DNA of 64,000 bases from Gordionus sp. m RMFG-2023 (lineage: Eukaryota; Nematomorpha; Gordioida; Chordodea; Parachordodidae). The stretch spans positions 36,247,561-36,311,560 of the forward strand of contig NC_088775.1 of the NCBI RefSeq assembly GCF_954871325.1. Direction: 5' to 3'. Shown one piece after another: positions 23,331 through 35,046 of the stretch (the first letter of the stretch is position 1; each line of letters begins with the position of its first letter). The position numbers and the translations under genes were made by a program. The notes below the pieces were generated by a model. That model did not search any database and had not been told where the DNA came from. It worked only from the letters and a program-made list of their open reading frames with translations.

Positions 23331-23565
23331 CTTGTCCAAAATCGTTTTTACCGTCGCAGATGAAATTTAAGATACCAATGAGCGAATCAGTAGTGAGGAG
23401 TGTCTCTTCATCCAGATGTACTATCCAATCATCGTCATTCAAAAAATGATTGACATCCTCAAGTGCAAATTGTAAGGCACGGGCTTTGAACAGGCTCCCC
23501 CGAGGGGTGCGGTAAGAATCTGGTACCACTAACTCAAATATTCGGTCTCCGACCTTCCTTTCATT
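23331..23565 (-). CDS. egh: egghead exon 2: glycosyltransferase core
   Basis: Codes for residues 245-322. It carries VVPDSYRTPRGSLFKARALQ and DDDWIVHLDEETLL, near-identical to the insect blocks VVPKEYKTRTGALFKSRALQ and DSDWIVHLDEETLL. The LDEE around residue 296 is the acidic metal/nucleotide-sugar motif of GT2-fold enzymes. The reading frame is open from the acceptor tttag|AATGAAAGG at 23566-23565 to the donor ACAAG|gtaaat at 23331-23330, with no in-frame Met required because this is an internal exon. The exon is GC-richer than its surroundings and free of stops, so it appears to be under selection. Confidence 0.88.
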
Positions 23566-25636
23566 CTAAATAAACAATTACATATATTCGTTTTTTCGTA
23601 AAGATCCTTGTACAAACCAAAAGTTGGACTTCGACTAAAATTAATTACTTTGCTTCCCTCCCTAATTTCTTTATTGAAATTATTTTTTCAAAAATTACAG
23701 CAAAATTTTTTTCCATTGAAGGCGAAAATTTTAAAAAAAGCATCTGTTTGGTCATTTATGTAGCCTCCTCTAAGCATCTTAAAAAAGAAGAGACTATTAT
23801 GATTTATCACCTCTTTGTTTTATTTGTTCCGAAAAATATATAAATAACAAGTAATAATTTACTTAATGTACAACTAAAACAAACCAGAATAGAGTGTCAT
23901 AGCTCAAAGACTGAATAGCCTAAGCTAAACAGAAATAAGTTTCAAAAATAATCTGAGCGTTGACAAAGCCTTAGTAAACATTTTTTTTATCTTTCGTTGA
24001 AATATTTTTCTAACTGCCCTAATAAAAAAAATGAACTTATTTCAAAAATAAAATTTTGGATCAACTTGAATCTTTGAACAAAATAACTAGGATAGGTCAG
24101 GCATTCTCTGATTGTTAAATTCAGGTCTCTAGCTATTAAGTTTAAATTTTAAGCGAAATTGGCAAAATTTTCAAGAAAGTTTCAAGGCGAGGAAACGACA
24201 AAAATAATAAATTGTTTCACAATAAAGAAGACTAAATTATTTTCAAACATTTTGAAATGAGATTGTGCAATGTGCAGCAATAGCGATTCGCGTTTACTAT
24301 ACCATCATGATAAATTTATAGATCTATGACTGGTAAGCTGCTAAGAGTGTTTAACAAATGAATATCTTCATACATTGTCGCTCGATTGATCATATAATTA
24401 TGCTAGTCCTATGCAGATCAATTCGACAGAACTCGGGATTCGGTTAGATTGGGCCTCGAAAAATAAAATAATTCTCGGATCGGTTGGACATAAATTTTTT
24501 TTAACCGTATTTGACCATGTCAAATACTCCTTCGGTCAATTGACTCAAATTTGACCGATTTACCAACTGTGATTTTTATACCAAGTATATTGTGTTCAAC
24601 TTCAAAGAGCAAAAATGTTGGAAATTGAAATATAAATATATTTTATTCCACGCTATATCAAAATTAATATAAATATGGACAGGAATTTATAAAATTCTAT
24701 ATAATTTGCATATAACAGTAAAGTTGGTATGCCAAAATATGTAATAATGAATATTACTTTAAAATTTAAAGATAGAAAATGAATTATTGTTAAAAGTCAA
24801 TTTGAATTTTTTAAACAAAAATATAAAAAGCAACTTGTATCTGTTGTCAAGAAAATGAAATAAGTATTTTTACAAATATAAGAATCTTATTAAAATGTCC
24901 AAAAGATATAGAATACCTTGTATCTCAGATAGAGGTTCGCAAAGTGATTTTTTCTCAACACGAGCCCAAATTAAAAATTTTGCCAGAGCCCGACCCGAGC
25001 CTGAATTCTAAAAATTTTTTTCAACCCGACCTGAACTAGACTATTTTTTTAAAAAATTTGAGTGGGAATATTATAATATCCTAAAACAATTAAAAATTAT
25101 GTGTATTACCTTAAATAAAAGTTTATTTGACCACCATAATATAATCAATATTTATTAAGTTGAATTTTATAAATCGAAAACATACCTTTTATTCAGTTTA
25201 AATATTAAAAAAAGTTGAAATACATACAATCGAATTTAAAAATTATTAAGATTATATAAAAATAATGTGCATGATATAATGAACGTATTATAAAGATATA
25301 TCAATATCATAATCAATAGTATCATATAGTGAATAATTGCGATATATAAATAATGAGGAGTCAAATTTGTTAGGCTTTAAAAACAAGTTCTCCCATCTAC
25401 AAAGGCCCTACCAGCCGCTGAAAGCGCTCTTTCACTGCTAGCCAGGAATTTAAGAACCAAAACACTTAAATTGGAAAGGTTGTTTTGATAGGTCTTCCAC
25501 CAATTAAAGATTTGGTAAACGATTTTGAATATCAAAAATTTACTGCCATTTATTTAAATTGATATTAGATAAAAATAAGCATGATCGTTTTCGTTGTATT
25601 TAAAATTTAAGGAGGCTATATAGTGTAATGTTATTT
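23566..25636. other. start of egh intron 1; small hAT fragment only
   Basis: Mostly unremarkable AT-rich intron. Around 25385-25485 a plus-strand frame gives ALPAAESALSLLARNLRTKT, resembling the C-terminal end of hAT transposases (LPTTSASAERSFS block), and about 24925-25040 carries CCCGACCCGAGCC words typical of hAT-type MITE ends. No complete element can be drawn. Confidence 0.35.
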
Positions 25637-25708
25637 TTTTGCTCTCTACGAGAGTCGAACATAAACCTCCCGTTTCAAAGTCGTATGTTTTAAGCATGCA
25701 CCAACTTG
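25637..25708 (-). other. tRNA-like remnant
   Basis: On the minus strand: GTTGGTGCATGCTTAAAACA ... GAGGTTTATGTTCGACTCTC. TGTTCGACTCT resembles a B box and TTGGTGCATGC a degraded A box, but an acceptor stem cannot be closed. Either a dead tRNA or the head of a decayed SINE. Confidence 0.3.
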
Positions 25709-25744
25709 AATATAATTAAATTTAAAATATTAATTATATATATA

Positions 25745-26697
25745 CTAGTTCATAACCCGTCAAGAATGACGGGAATGATAAAATCTTGAACTATTATATG
25801 AATTTTTTTTTAAATAAATGACAAATTTTATAATTTATTTTATTAAATTTAGCCTAAAATATATGAAATTGTAATAAAAAATGTAGGGTAGATATAGATA
25901 AATTGGTATTGTATGTCATTTCCAGAGTTCAAATATTGTTGAGATTAAATTTTTATATTGGCATATTTTGGGGTGTTAATATGAGATAAATGTTTATTTT
26001 TCAATTTGGCTAAATATAATTTAATTTATTTGTTAAATCATGTTTCTAAATTGTAATATTAGGATCACTGAGAGAAGTTAATTTTCTGGCATGGAAGATA
26101 TTGATAAATAGGTATTTTATACTATTTGCAGAGATCCCATATTGTGGTTGAGATAAATAATTTAAATTTATTTGTTATATCTAAATTGTAATATAAAAAT
26201 AATTTTATAAAAATTAATAAATTTAACTTTGATGGAATATAAATATTATGCTAAAATTAATATGAGATAAATGTTTATTTTTCAATTGGCTAAATAAAAT
26301 TTAATCTGCTATTTTAAATTTAATAATATTCATTCTTACCATAATTTGAGGTGAGATTCGTATTCCTTTTAATATAAAACAATAAGATCTAAATTATATA
26401 AATTAATTGAAAAATAAATGTTAATAGCAAAATAATAACATATATAAGAAAGATTATATTACAAAATTATAGAAGGTGGTTGAGTGGGAAGAACGTTTGC
26501 CTCTAAAACGTTAAGTCGTGATGTACAAAAAATTTCCTTAAAATTTAATATTAGAGATATATAGTCTCCATCGATTTATTTAACATTAAGAAGATAGGAA
26601 AGTTGATAGAAAAAATAAAAGATGATAGGAAAAATAAAAATTAACATTAAGATTATACGAAAACGTTCATTTCTTGATTACGGTGATTATATATATA
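25745..26697 (-). mobile_element. non-autonomous Helitron copy 1
   Basis: On the minus strand the 3' end is CCCGTCATTCTTGACGGG, a perfect 7-bp stem with a 4-nt loop, followed after 7 bases by CTAG at 25748-25745, as in Helitrons. The 5' end, abutting copy 2, reads TATATATATAATCACCGTAA. It carries a tRNA-like half on the plus strand at 26475-26530 and shares sub-terminal sequence with copy 2 (e.g. AGTCTCCATCGATTTATTTA). No coding capacity. Confidence 0.75.
26474..26530 (+). other. tRNA-like 5' half inside Helitron copy 1
   Basis: TGGTTGAGTGG at 26477-26487 fits the A-box consensus exactly, and CGTTT/AAACG at 26494-26510 forms a 5-bp anticodon-type stem with a 7-nt loop. The T arm is degenerate here. 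Helitron copy 2 keeps the other half: at 28121-28137 ATGGG and CCCGT pair around TTCGAAT, with GGTTCGAATCC matching the B box. The parent Helitron apparently carried a full tRNA-like sequence. Confidence 0.55.
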
Positions 26698-28343
26698 CTA
26701 GTTGATAACCCATCAAGAATGACGGGAATAAAAAAATCATGAACTATTACAGGAAATTTTTTTATATTAAATAAAGGAGAACATTCAGTGAATTTTCTAA
26801 AATTTGGAGGTAAATTCCATTAAATAAGGAGATTGAAAGTGTTTCTTTTTTCCATTAAATAAGGAGATTGAAAGTATTTCTTTTTAACATTATCTATATA
26901 GAAATAGCTGGTAGTAATTGAGGTATCGTTAATAGCCTGGATAACCTGATCAAACGCATGTCGCTGTAAAACATTTAAATTGGCTAACATTACCATTGCG
27001 ATATCTGCTTCTATTATTAGGTCATATAAATTAGATTGAGTGATAGAGTCAGGAGATGGAAGATTAAAATCGTTGCAATTGAACCCAGGACAATCTACAC
27101 AGGTTAGAAGTATGGAGGATATTCCTGTGGTAACAAAGGGTAAGACATTTTTTGTTGTCCTCTAAGATAGTGTAGTAGAGTATTATAAAGATATGTCGTC
27201 TTACCTGATCCACCAGGAGCATCTATATAGAAAAATCTGGTAGTAATTGAGATATCGGCAATAGCCTGGATAACCTGATCAAATGCATGTCGCTGTAAAA
27301 CATTAACAGGATTCCTTACATAAAGATTTTATGAAAAATATACGTTTACGACCACAAAATATGGTAGTAAATTTATTTTTTATCTCAACCACAATATGGG
27401 AACTTTGCAAATAGTTTAAAATACCTATTTATCAATATCTTCCCATGCCAGAAAATTAACCTCCGTCACTAATCCTAAGTACTTATTATAAATTAGATTT
27501 AACAAACAAATATAAATTATATTTAGCCACATTTATCTCATATTACCACCCCAAAATATGCCAGTATAAAAATTTTATCTCAACAACAATATTTGAACTC
27601 TGGAAATGACATACAATACCAATTTATCAATATCTAGGAAAATTCTATTAAATAAATTTGACTTAAATGATAAAATAATATTAAATTTTAAAAATATTTC
27701 ACTCATCCTACTGTTTTTTTACATTAATTGATTTTTAATTTAATAATACTCATTCTTACCATATTATTAGATTTTTAACTTGTTCAAATTCAAATATTTG
27801 ATTCATCCTACTGTTTCTTCCTGAAATATGGAGGAAAATTCTATTAAATAAATTATAATTTGATTAAAAATTGGTAAATTTAAAAAGGTTGTGATCTTCT
27901 AAAAATCATTAATTAAAAATGGTTGATTAATTAATTAATAAAACAAAGATAATAAATTTAGACCAATGAAATAGAAAGAAAATAAATTTAAACCAATGAA
28001 ATAAGACCTTAATAAGCCAATAAAAATAAAGATTAATAAGCCAATAAAAATAAAAAATAAAGCAAAATAATAACGTATATAAGAAAGATTATATTATAAA
28101 ATTTAATATACGTTAAGCCATGGGTTCGAATCCCGTTATGTATAAAAAATTTTCTTAAAATTTAACATTAAAGAGATATAGTCTCCATCGATTTATTTAA
28201 CATTAAGAAGAGAGGAAAGTTGATAGGATAAATAAAAATTAACATTAAGAAGATAGGAAAGTTGATGAGAAAAATAAAAATTAACATTAAGGATATACGA
28301 AAACGTTCATTTCTTGATTACGGTGATTATATTATATAGATAT
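26698..28343 (-). mobile_element. Helitron copy 2 with Pif1-helicase fragments
   Basis: Minus-strand 5' end TCTATATAATATAATCACCG at 28343 and 3' end CCCGTCATTCTTGATGGG + TTATCAACTAG at 26698. It directly abuts copy 1, as if one inserted at the A/T terminus of the other. Inside are duplicated helicase fragments and the tRNA-like T arm at 28121-28137. It also contains 27370-27650, which is the inverted counterpart of 25880-26160 in copy 1. Confidence 0.75.
26890..27320 (-). pseudogene. Helitron Pif1-type helicase fragment, partly duplicated
   Basis: On the minus strand FFYIDAPGGSGKT is the Walker A region of Rep/Helicase proteins, preceded by LQRHAFDQVIQAIADISITT and followed by LYNTLLHYLRGQ. 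About 85 bp coding for LQRHAFDQVIQAI and flanks occurs twice in direct orientation (about 26895-26985 and 27225-27310), the second preceded by LYDLIIEADIAMVMLANLN. Only about 140 codons survive, with stops; the Rep/HUH domain is absent, so the copy cannot move by itself. Confidence 0.75.
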
Positions 28344-28354
28344 ATTAATTAACA

Positions 28355-29790
28355 GCTGTTATTAGCTGACGCGGTTGAAGGGTAATTATTTAGTTTGCGT
28401 GTATGGTACTAAATATACTTTATTAATAAATTTTAATTAAAATTTAGGAGAAAAATAGGTAAAATTGTTGCAATGTATACCGCGAGCATGTATTAGAAAT
28501 ATCAAAATTTAAATTTGTGATGGAAATCATATTGGATAAAATTTAAAATAGACATGCTTTAAGATTTTTAATTTTAAATATGGGTTATACATTGGCCTGA
28601 AAATTTTTTTTTGCAGACATAGCTAGGTCTGATCAAAAAACCAAGTCCCATGCAACTTTCATAAAATTTTGCCATTTATTTTTATTGTAATTTAATAAAA
28701 ATGTCTTAAATTTAATTTTATATTTAGAATAAAATTTAGATTTGTGATAGAAATCATATTGTGAAAAATATTAAATAGAAATGCTTGAAAATTTTTTAAT
28801 TTTAAATATGGGCTAGACATTGACCTGAAATTTTTTTTTGCAGAAATCGCCAGTCCTGATTAAAAAACCAAGCCCATGCAACTTTCATATTCTGATTTTA
28901 TTTTTAAATGAATTATGACTTTTATATATTTTATTTCAGTTCTCAACTAACAAAATTATTATGGACTTTGGCGAGCTTGAGAAAATCTTCCCAACAATAT
29001 AGTTTTCAGAGATTTACCTATCTCCAGGCTTGGGAAAAAATTACAAAATTATAATGGTTGGGTGAGAAAAAAAATTCAGACCAATGTCTGGTCCATATTT
29101 AAAATTAAAAAATTTTCAAGCATATCTATTTTAAATACCCAATATGATTTCTATCACAAATTTAAATTTTATTCTAAATGTAAAATTAAATTTAAGATAT
29201 TGTTATTAAATTACAATAGAAATAAATGGAATATAAAATTAAATTTAAGATGTTGTTATTAAATTACAATAGAAATAAATGGCAAAATTTTATAAAAGTT
29301 GCATGGGATTTGGTTTTTTGATCGGGCCTGGCTATGTCTCCCAAAGCCAATGTCTACCCCATATTTAAAATTAAAAAATTTCCAAGCATCTCTATTTTAA
29401 ATTTTATTCAATATGATTTCTATCACAAATTTAAATTTTATTCTAAATATAAAATTAAATTTAAGAATGGCAAAATTTTGGGAAAGCATAAGACGTGGTT
29501 TTTGATCAGGCCTAGCTGTGTCTGCAAAACAAAATTTTGAGGCCAATGTCTAGCCCATATTTAAAATTCAAAAATTTTGAAGAAACTCTATTTTTAATTT
29601 TACCTAATATAATTCCTATAACAAATTTAAATTTTGATATTTCTAATACCCTTAATGCTCACGGGTTACATTGAAACAATTTTACCTCTTTTTCTCCTAA
29701 ATTTTAATATAAAGCATATTTAGTACCATATACTTAAACTAACTAATTACCCCTCAACCCCGTCATTCTTGCCGGGCTATTAGCTAGTAA
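28355..29790. repeat. 1.4-kb palindromic element with internal unit repeats
   Basis: The left arm (GGGTAATTATTTAGTTTGCG, TGGTACTAAATATACTTTAT, about 28375-28925) recurs inverted in the right arm (ATAAAGCATATTTAGTACCA, ACTAACTAATTACCCCTCAA, about 29065-29760). Each arm contains two or more copies of a unit of roughly 230 bp with words such as ATTTCTATCACAAATTTAAA and CCATATTTAAAATTAAAAAA. The right end shows CCCGTCATTCTTGCCGGG then CTAG at 29786-29789, a Helitron-like 3' terminus. The two ORFs at 29062 and 29334 are by-products of the repeats. Confidence 0.75.
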
Positions 29791-29912
29791 AAATATAATA
29801 ATAAATAGTTTAATAAACGGATGTTACCTAAAATAATAATTGAAAATGACATGATATTCTATTGATATTTTAATGTTGAGTGTTAGATAAAAAAAAATGA
29901 CATGCTATGTTA

Positions 29913-30025
29913 TGTATTAAAATTGTTATTTTTGTAAAATGATTATTTTCGTTATTATTTTTATTATATTAATTTGAATAGAAAAAGAAATGCGATTCAA
30001 GAATTACTTCTGATAATACATTACA
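29913..30025 (+). repeat. left LTR of the gypsy fossil
   Basis: Matches 42859-43000 in the same orientation, sharing TGTATTAAAATTG, ATTTGAATAGAAAAAGA and CAAGAATTACTT in order, with small indels. Short for an LTR, and too diverged to be recent. Confidence 0.65.
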
Positions 30026-33000
30026 AGAATGGCGCAGTCAATAAAAAGTCTAAAGGATTCAAACTGTGTTACAAAGATTGGTACAATTTATTTAAAGAAT
30101 TTAAAAACACACAACCAAGTTTAACATCACAAGAAAAATCACTGTTATTAACAACAATAGGATGTGATACTTACAAAATACTGGTAAATTTATGTGTACA
30201 TGATAGTCAAAGAGGTATTGGAAATAAATAATATTTTAATCAATTTTTTTCATCCCAAACCTAATATAATTGAGATATAATTTTTATCAATATAATGAAA
30301 AAATGAGGAAAAATTAATAATATATATAAAATCTTAGAAAATTAGCAAAGACTTGTGAATTTGGTGAATATTTAAATACTGCATTAAGAAATAAATTCAT
30401 ATTCGGGATAAAAAATCCTAAAATTTTACAAAGATTATTATCCGAGAATGATTAGACATAAATAAAGCTATTCAAATAGCTATTGCAGTAGAAACAGCTA
30501 TAAAGAATACAAAATAATGAAACTAAATTTGATCAGTTAGAAGAGGAACATGATAATATAAATATAATTAAAAAAGTTAATAATGATGATGGACAACCAA
30601 AATTATATAATAATTATAATATGGGCTACAAAAAACCAAATCGCTGCCACTCCTCTAGCGGAAGCCATAGAAGGGAAAATTGTCTTTTCAAGAAGCCACT
30701 TGTTATAAATGTACAAAATTGGGCCTATTGCTCGAGTCTGTAGAAAATAAATATGAATTTTATTAATAATACAACAAATGAATATAATCCTGAATTTTGA
30801 GTGGATATCAAAATAAACAACAGCAATATCAATGAAATTAGATACTGGAGCTGGGGTAAGCATAATAAACGAAATGGATACAATCCAGAATTTTGAGTGG
30901 ATATTAAAATAAACAACAGCAATATCAGAATGAAATTAGATACTGGAGCTGGGGTAAGTATAATAAACGAAATAGATTGGAAAAATAAACTTAATCGTCC
31001 GGATAAACAAATTGCATGCTAAAACTTAAAAGCTATGCAGAAACTAATATTCCATTATTAGGTCAGACTGTAGTATAAGTACAATATAAAGGACGAACAT
31101 TAGAATTACACTCATAATTACAAAAGGATATAAATCTTATTGGAAGAAACAGGGTAATTAATTTCCCAAAATGACTGAAAGGAGCATACAAATCAATAAC
31201 ATTAATATACAAAATATTTCCTCAATTATTTACCAAAGAATTGGGCTGCTTGAAAGATTTTAAGGCATAAATATATATGAAAAACGAGAAATCACTTATG
31301 CATCGTCCCTAGTAATTGTTTAAAAGAAAGATGAAACATTACGAATTTGAGGGATTTTAAAAGAACTATAAATCAAAATATTAACATTGATTCGTACCCA
31401 ATACCAAGAATCCAAGAGTGATTAGCCAGTTTTAGAAAAGGAGAGGAATCTTCAATATTTATCTTTAAGATGTCTATTTTCAAATTAAAGTGGGGGAAGA
31501 ATCTCAAAAATATCTTGTAATCAATACGCAGATGGATCATTTTAATATACAACTCCAGAAATATTTCAACGAGCCATAGAGAATTTATTAAGGTTTGGAA
31601 GGAATAGCTTGTTATTTATATGATATTATAATAACTGGGAAAAATAGAAACACGAAGCAAATTTAAAAAAGGTACTAAAATGTCTAGACAAAAATGGAAT
31701 CAAGCTAAAGATAGAAAAATGTAAATTTTTCAAAGAAAATGTCGAGTACCTAGGACACAATATTTCAAAAAAAGGGATTACAACTCTAGAAATAGTGAGG
31801 CAGTAAAATAAGCACCAGAACCAACAAACTTAAAACAATTACAGTCATTTCTAGGGTCAGCAACATACTATTCAAAATTTATTCAAAGCCAAACCATTAT
31901 ACAAATTATTAGAAAAGGCATTAGTTTGGAGATGAACAAATGAATGCAAAGACGGGTATAAAAAATAAAGCAAGAAATAAGTAGTACTCCAATATTACAA
32001 CATTATGATCCGAAATTACCCATTATATTAGCAACAGATGCGTCAGCCATAGGAATTTGGGCAGTTATCACATATAGAAGAGGATAAGGAGAGAACAATT
32101 ACATTCGCCTAAAGAACGCTAAATGCAGCAGAGAAAAATTATAGCCAAATAGAAAGAGAAGCTCACGCCATCATATTTGGTGTTACAAAATTCAAAAAAT
32201 TTATATAAGGAATAACCTCACACAACAAACAAAAAGCCATTAATGGGTTTATTTCATCTAAGAAAAGATTTACCAACAACATCTACTGCCAGAATACAAA
32301 GATGGGCTTTATTATTAGCATGTTGCCAATATGAAATTTCAAAAGTAATCGACAACTAGCCAATGCTGTCATGCTATCTTGATACAGGGAACCACAATAT
32401 CAAAAGAAGAAACACTAAATCAAATAATAGGAGAAGAAACACCTTTAGATGCAAGCGAAATTGAAAGAAAAACAATGAAACAATGTACACTCTAAAATAT
32501 ATAGGTACAAATGACGGATGACCAATTATCTATGATACATGTTTAAAGGAGTATAACCAACGGAGTATAGCCAAAGAAGAGAGGAAATCACAAAAAAGAG
32601 AAGTTTTTTACTTTGGAGAACTAAAATGATAATACCACAATACCGAAACAACGTGTTAGACGATACATCAAGGACAAATTGGAATGGTAAAAATGAAGAT
32701 GAGATCAAGACAATACGTGTGGTGGCCTAATATAAACCTATAGAAACATGGGTCGAAAAATGTAGAGAATGCCAGGAACACGATATGCTCTGAAAGGCAT
32801 CAATTCAAAATTGGCCAAAACCATCAAAAGCATGGCATACATGCTGGACCATTCCAAAATTATCACTGTTGGTAGTGATAGATGCTAGCAGTTGCTGGTT
32901 AGAAATAGTTACCTTGACTAGTACTACAACCGAAAGCCTATAAAAATGTTAAGAAATATCTTTGCCAGATTCGGATTTCCCAGGGTGCATTCACAGTAGA

Positions 33001-34251
33001 GAGCGAGAGCGACACGACAAAATACAAATATATGTAATTACCAATGACAATTCATAGTGGGTCATTCCATGCCAAATGAGCAAAAAAATGAGATTTTCGG
33101 CAGACCCCCTTCGATTTTTTTAAAATTTAGTAAGCAAAGAAAGGTTAGTGTAGTTAAGAAATAGCCAAAATTTTAGCCTCTTAACATTTATATTTTTGGA
33201 GATATTAGAGTTCAAAGTGGCAAAAATGACGTATTTTTAGCATTATCTGCCTTCATTCAATTAAGCATATCTTAAAAACTATCTAATTGTAAATAACAAA
33301 TTTAATATCAAAATTACGTACAAAGATTCTACTTTTAGATAAAAAAAAATTTTTTTTTTCAATTTCCGGCCATTTTATTAAATATATAAGGACTAAAAAC
33401 GATTTTTTAGAAATAATACGACCTTCAATTTTTTAAAAAATTTTAGTAGACAACACTGAACTCTTCCTTTATATTTATAAAAAAAAATTGGTCTGGGACG
33501 AGTCTCTTCATTCTCAAAATCGATAAAAATGTTTAGAAAAGTGTATATATATTTTCTGGAAAGGGGGCGTCTTTGCATAAATTTATATTTAAATCAGTTT
33601 TTAATGATTTTTCTTGAACAATTTGATATAATTTAAAGGATTATTCATCTTGTAAATATAAATTATAATATTTTCTTCACTTATGGGGCTTTCATTCAAG
33701 TATAGAAATTATCTATCGATAAAAGAAACTCAATTTATTACATTATTATTTATAATTATTATATATTTGCCCATATAACATATATTTAACGAATATTAAT
33801 AAAATATGATCGACCAAATATCGATCAATTTTTTAAAATAATGTAATTGTCGCAAAAAAAATAAATTTTTTCAAAGTCAAGATATATTATATTCTTTTTG
33901 TGTCTCCATATTATGTATATTGTATTTATTGTTTTGTTTTTACCAAAAAAAAATAATATATGAAGAATTATAATTCTTCCATTGACGTGGAAAAGATAGT
34001 AAAATATTACAAATATTAATTTATTATTATTATAAAATTATATACAAAATAAAAGTATTATCATCAATAACCAAAACAAAATAAATATTGGATCGGATTT
34101 TCTAAAATCGGCATAGCTTTACTTGTAAATAAGAATAAATGAGTGTTTCAATCAATAAAATAAAGAAAAATTTAAAATTGATTAATCATTCAATAACACA
34201 TGCTCACTATATTAATTCATTTTTTAATTAATTTCTTGGTATTTTAAAAAA

Positions 34252-34345
34252 CTATAATAAATTCTAATTATTCTTATAATAAATTCTAATTATTCTTATA
34301 ATAAATTCTAATTATTCTTATAAGAAATTCTAATTATTCTTATAA
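34252..34345. repeat. 22-bp tandem repeat, about 4 copies
   Basis: ATAATAAATTCTAATTATTC recurs with a 22-bp period inside the young long-TIR element. Simple repeat; no function inferred. Confidence 0.85.
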
Positions 34346-35046
34346 AAGGTAAAAAAATTATTAGTAAGAATTTACCGATATTTGAATCGGATAGGGTCAA
34401 TTTTTTTTATTTTTTTCGATATATTTTTTTTGATTTTTTGATATTTAAGAAAATAGATATTGTAAAAAATATTCTTATATAATTGAAGTGATAAATTTTA
34501 TAAAAAACTAAATGAATAATAATTAATAATGTCTTATAAGGATATTTTTGGTTTTAAAACTAAAAATAATTTTTTCAAAAATTAACCAGTTACATTGATC
34601 ATAATAGTAGATGGGATACTACTTTCTACATTAAAATAGGGTTTTTGGAACAAAAAATGATTATACCATATTTTTACTAAATTTTATATAGAATTTTACA
34701 TGAATAAATAGTCCTGAAATACTAGGTTAATTTAAATTTATAATTATTTGTTTAAAGTTATGATAAAATATATAATATGTAGAGCGAGCAAAATCAGATT
34801 AGTGATATCGGTTATTTGGCCGATATCAATATAATACCTGCAATATCGTATCGGATTAACCCCCTAATCGGTACACCTGTAATTATTAGATATTCGGTGA
34901 TATTTTTATAAATTAATTTGTTTTATCATATAGAATTTCAATAAAATGAACAAAAATCAAATTCGAAGAACTAGATGCTGTAACCCTTTTAAAATATACT
35001 AAAACATAATAATGTAACTACAAATCTTAGAAATGCACAATCTTGG

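Noticed and set aside
29062-29540. Two plus-strand ORFs rich in Lys, Ile and Phe
   Set aside because: They are parallel readings of the inverted unit repeats in the palindrome.
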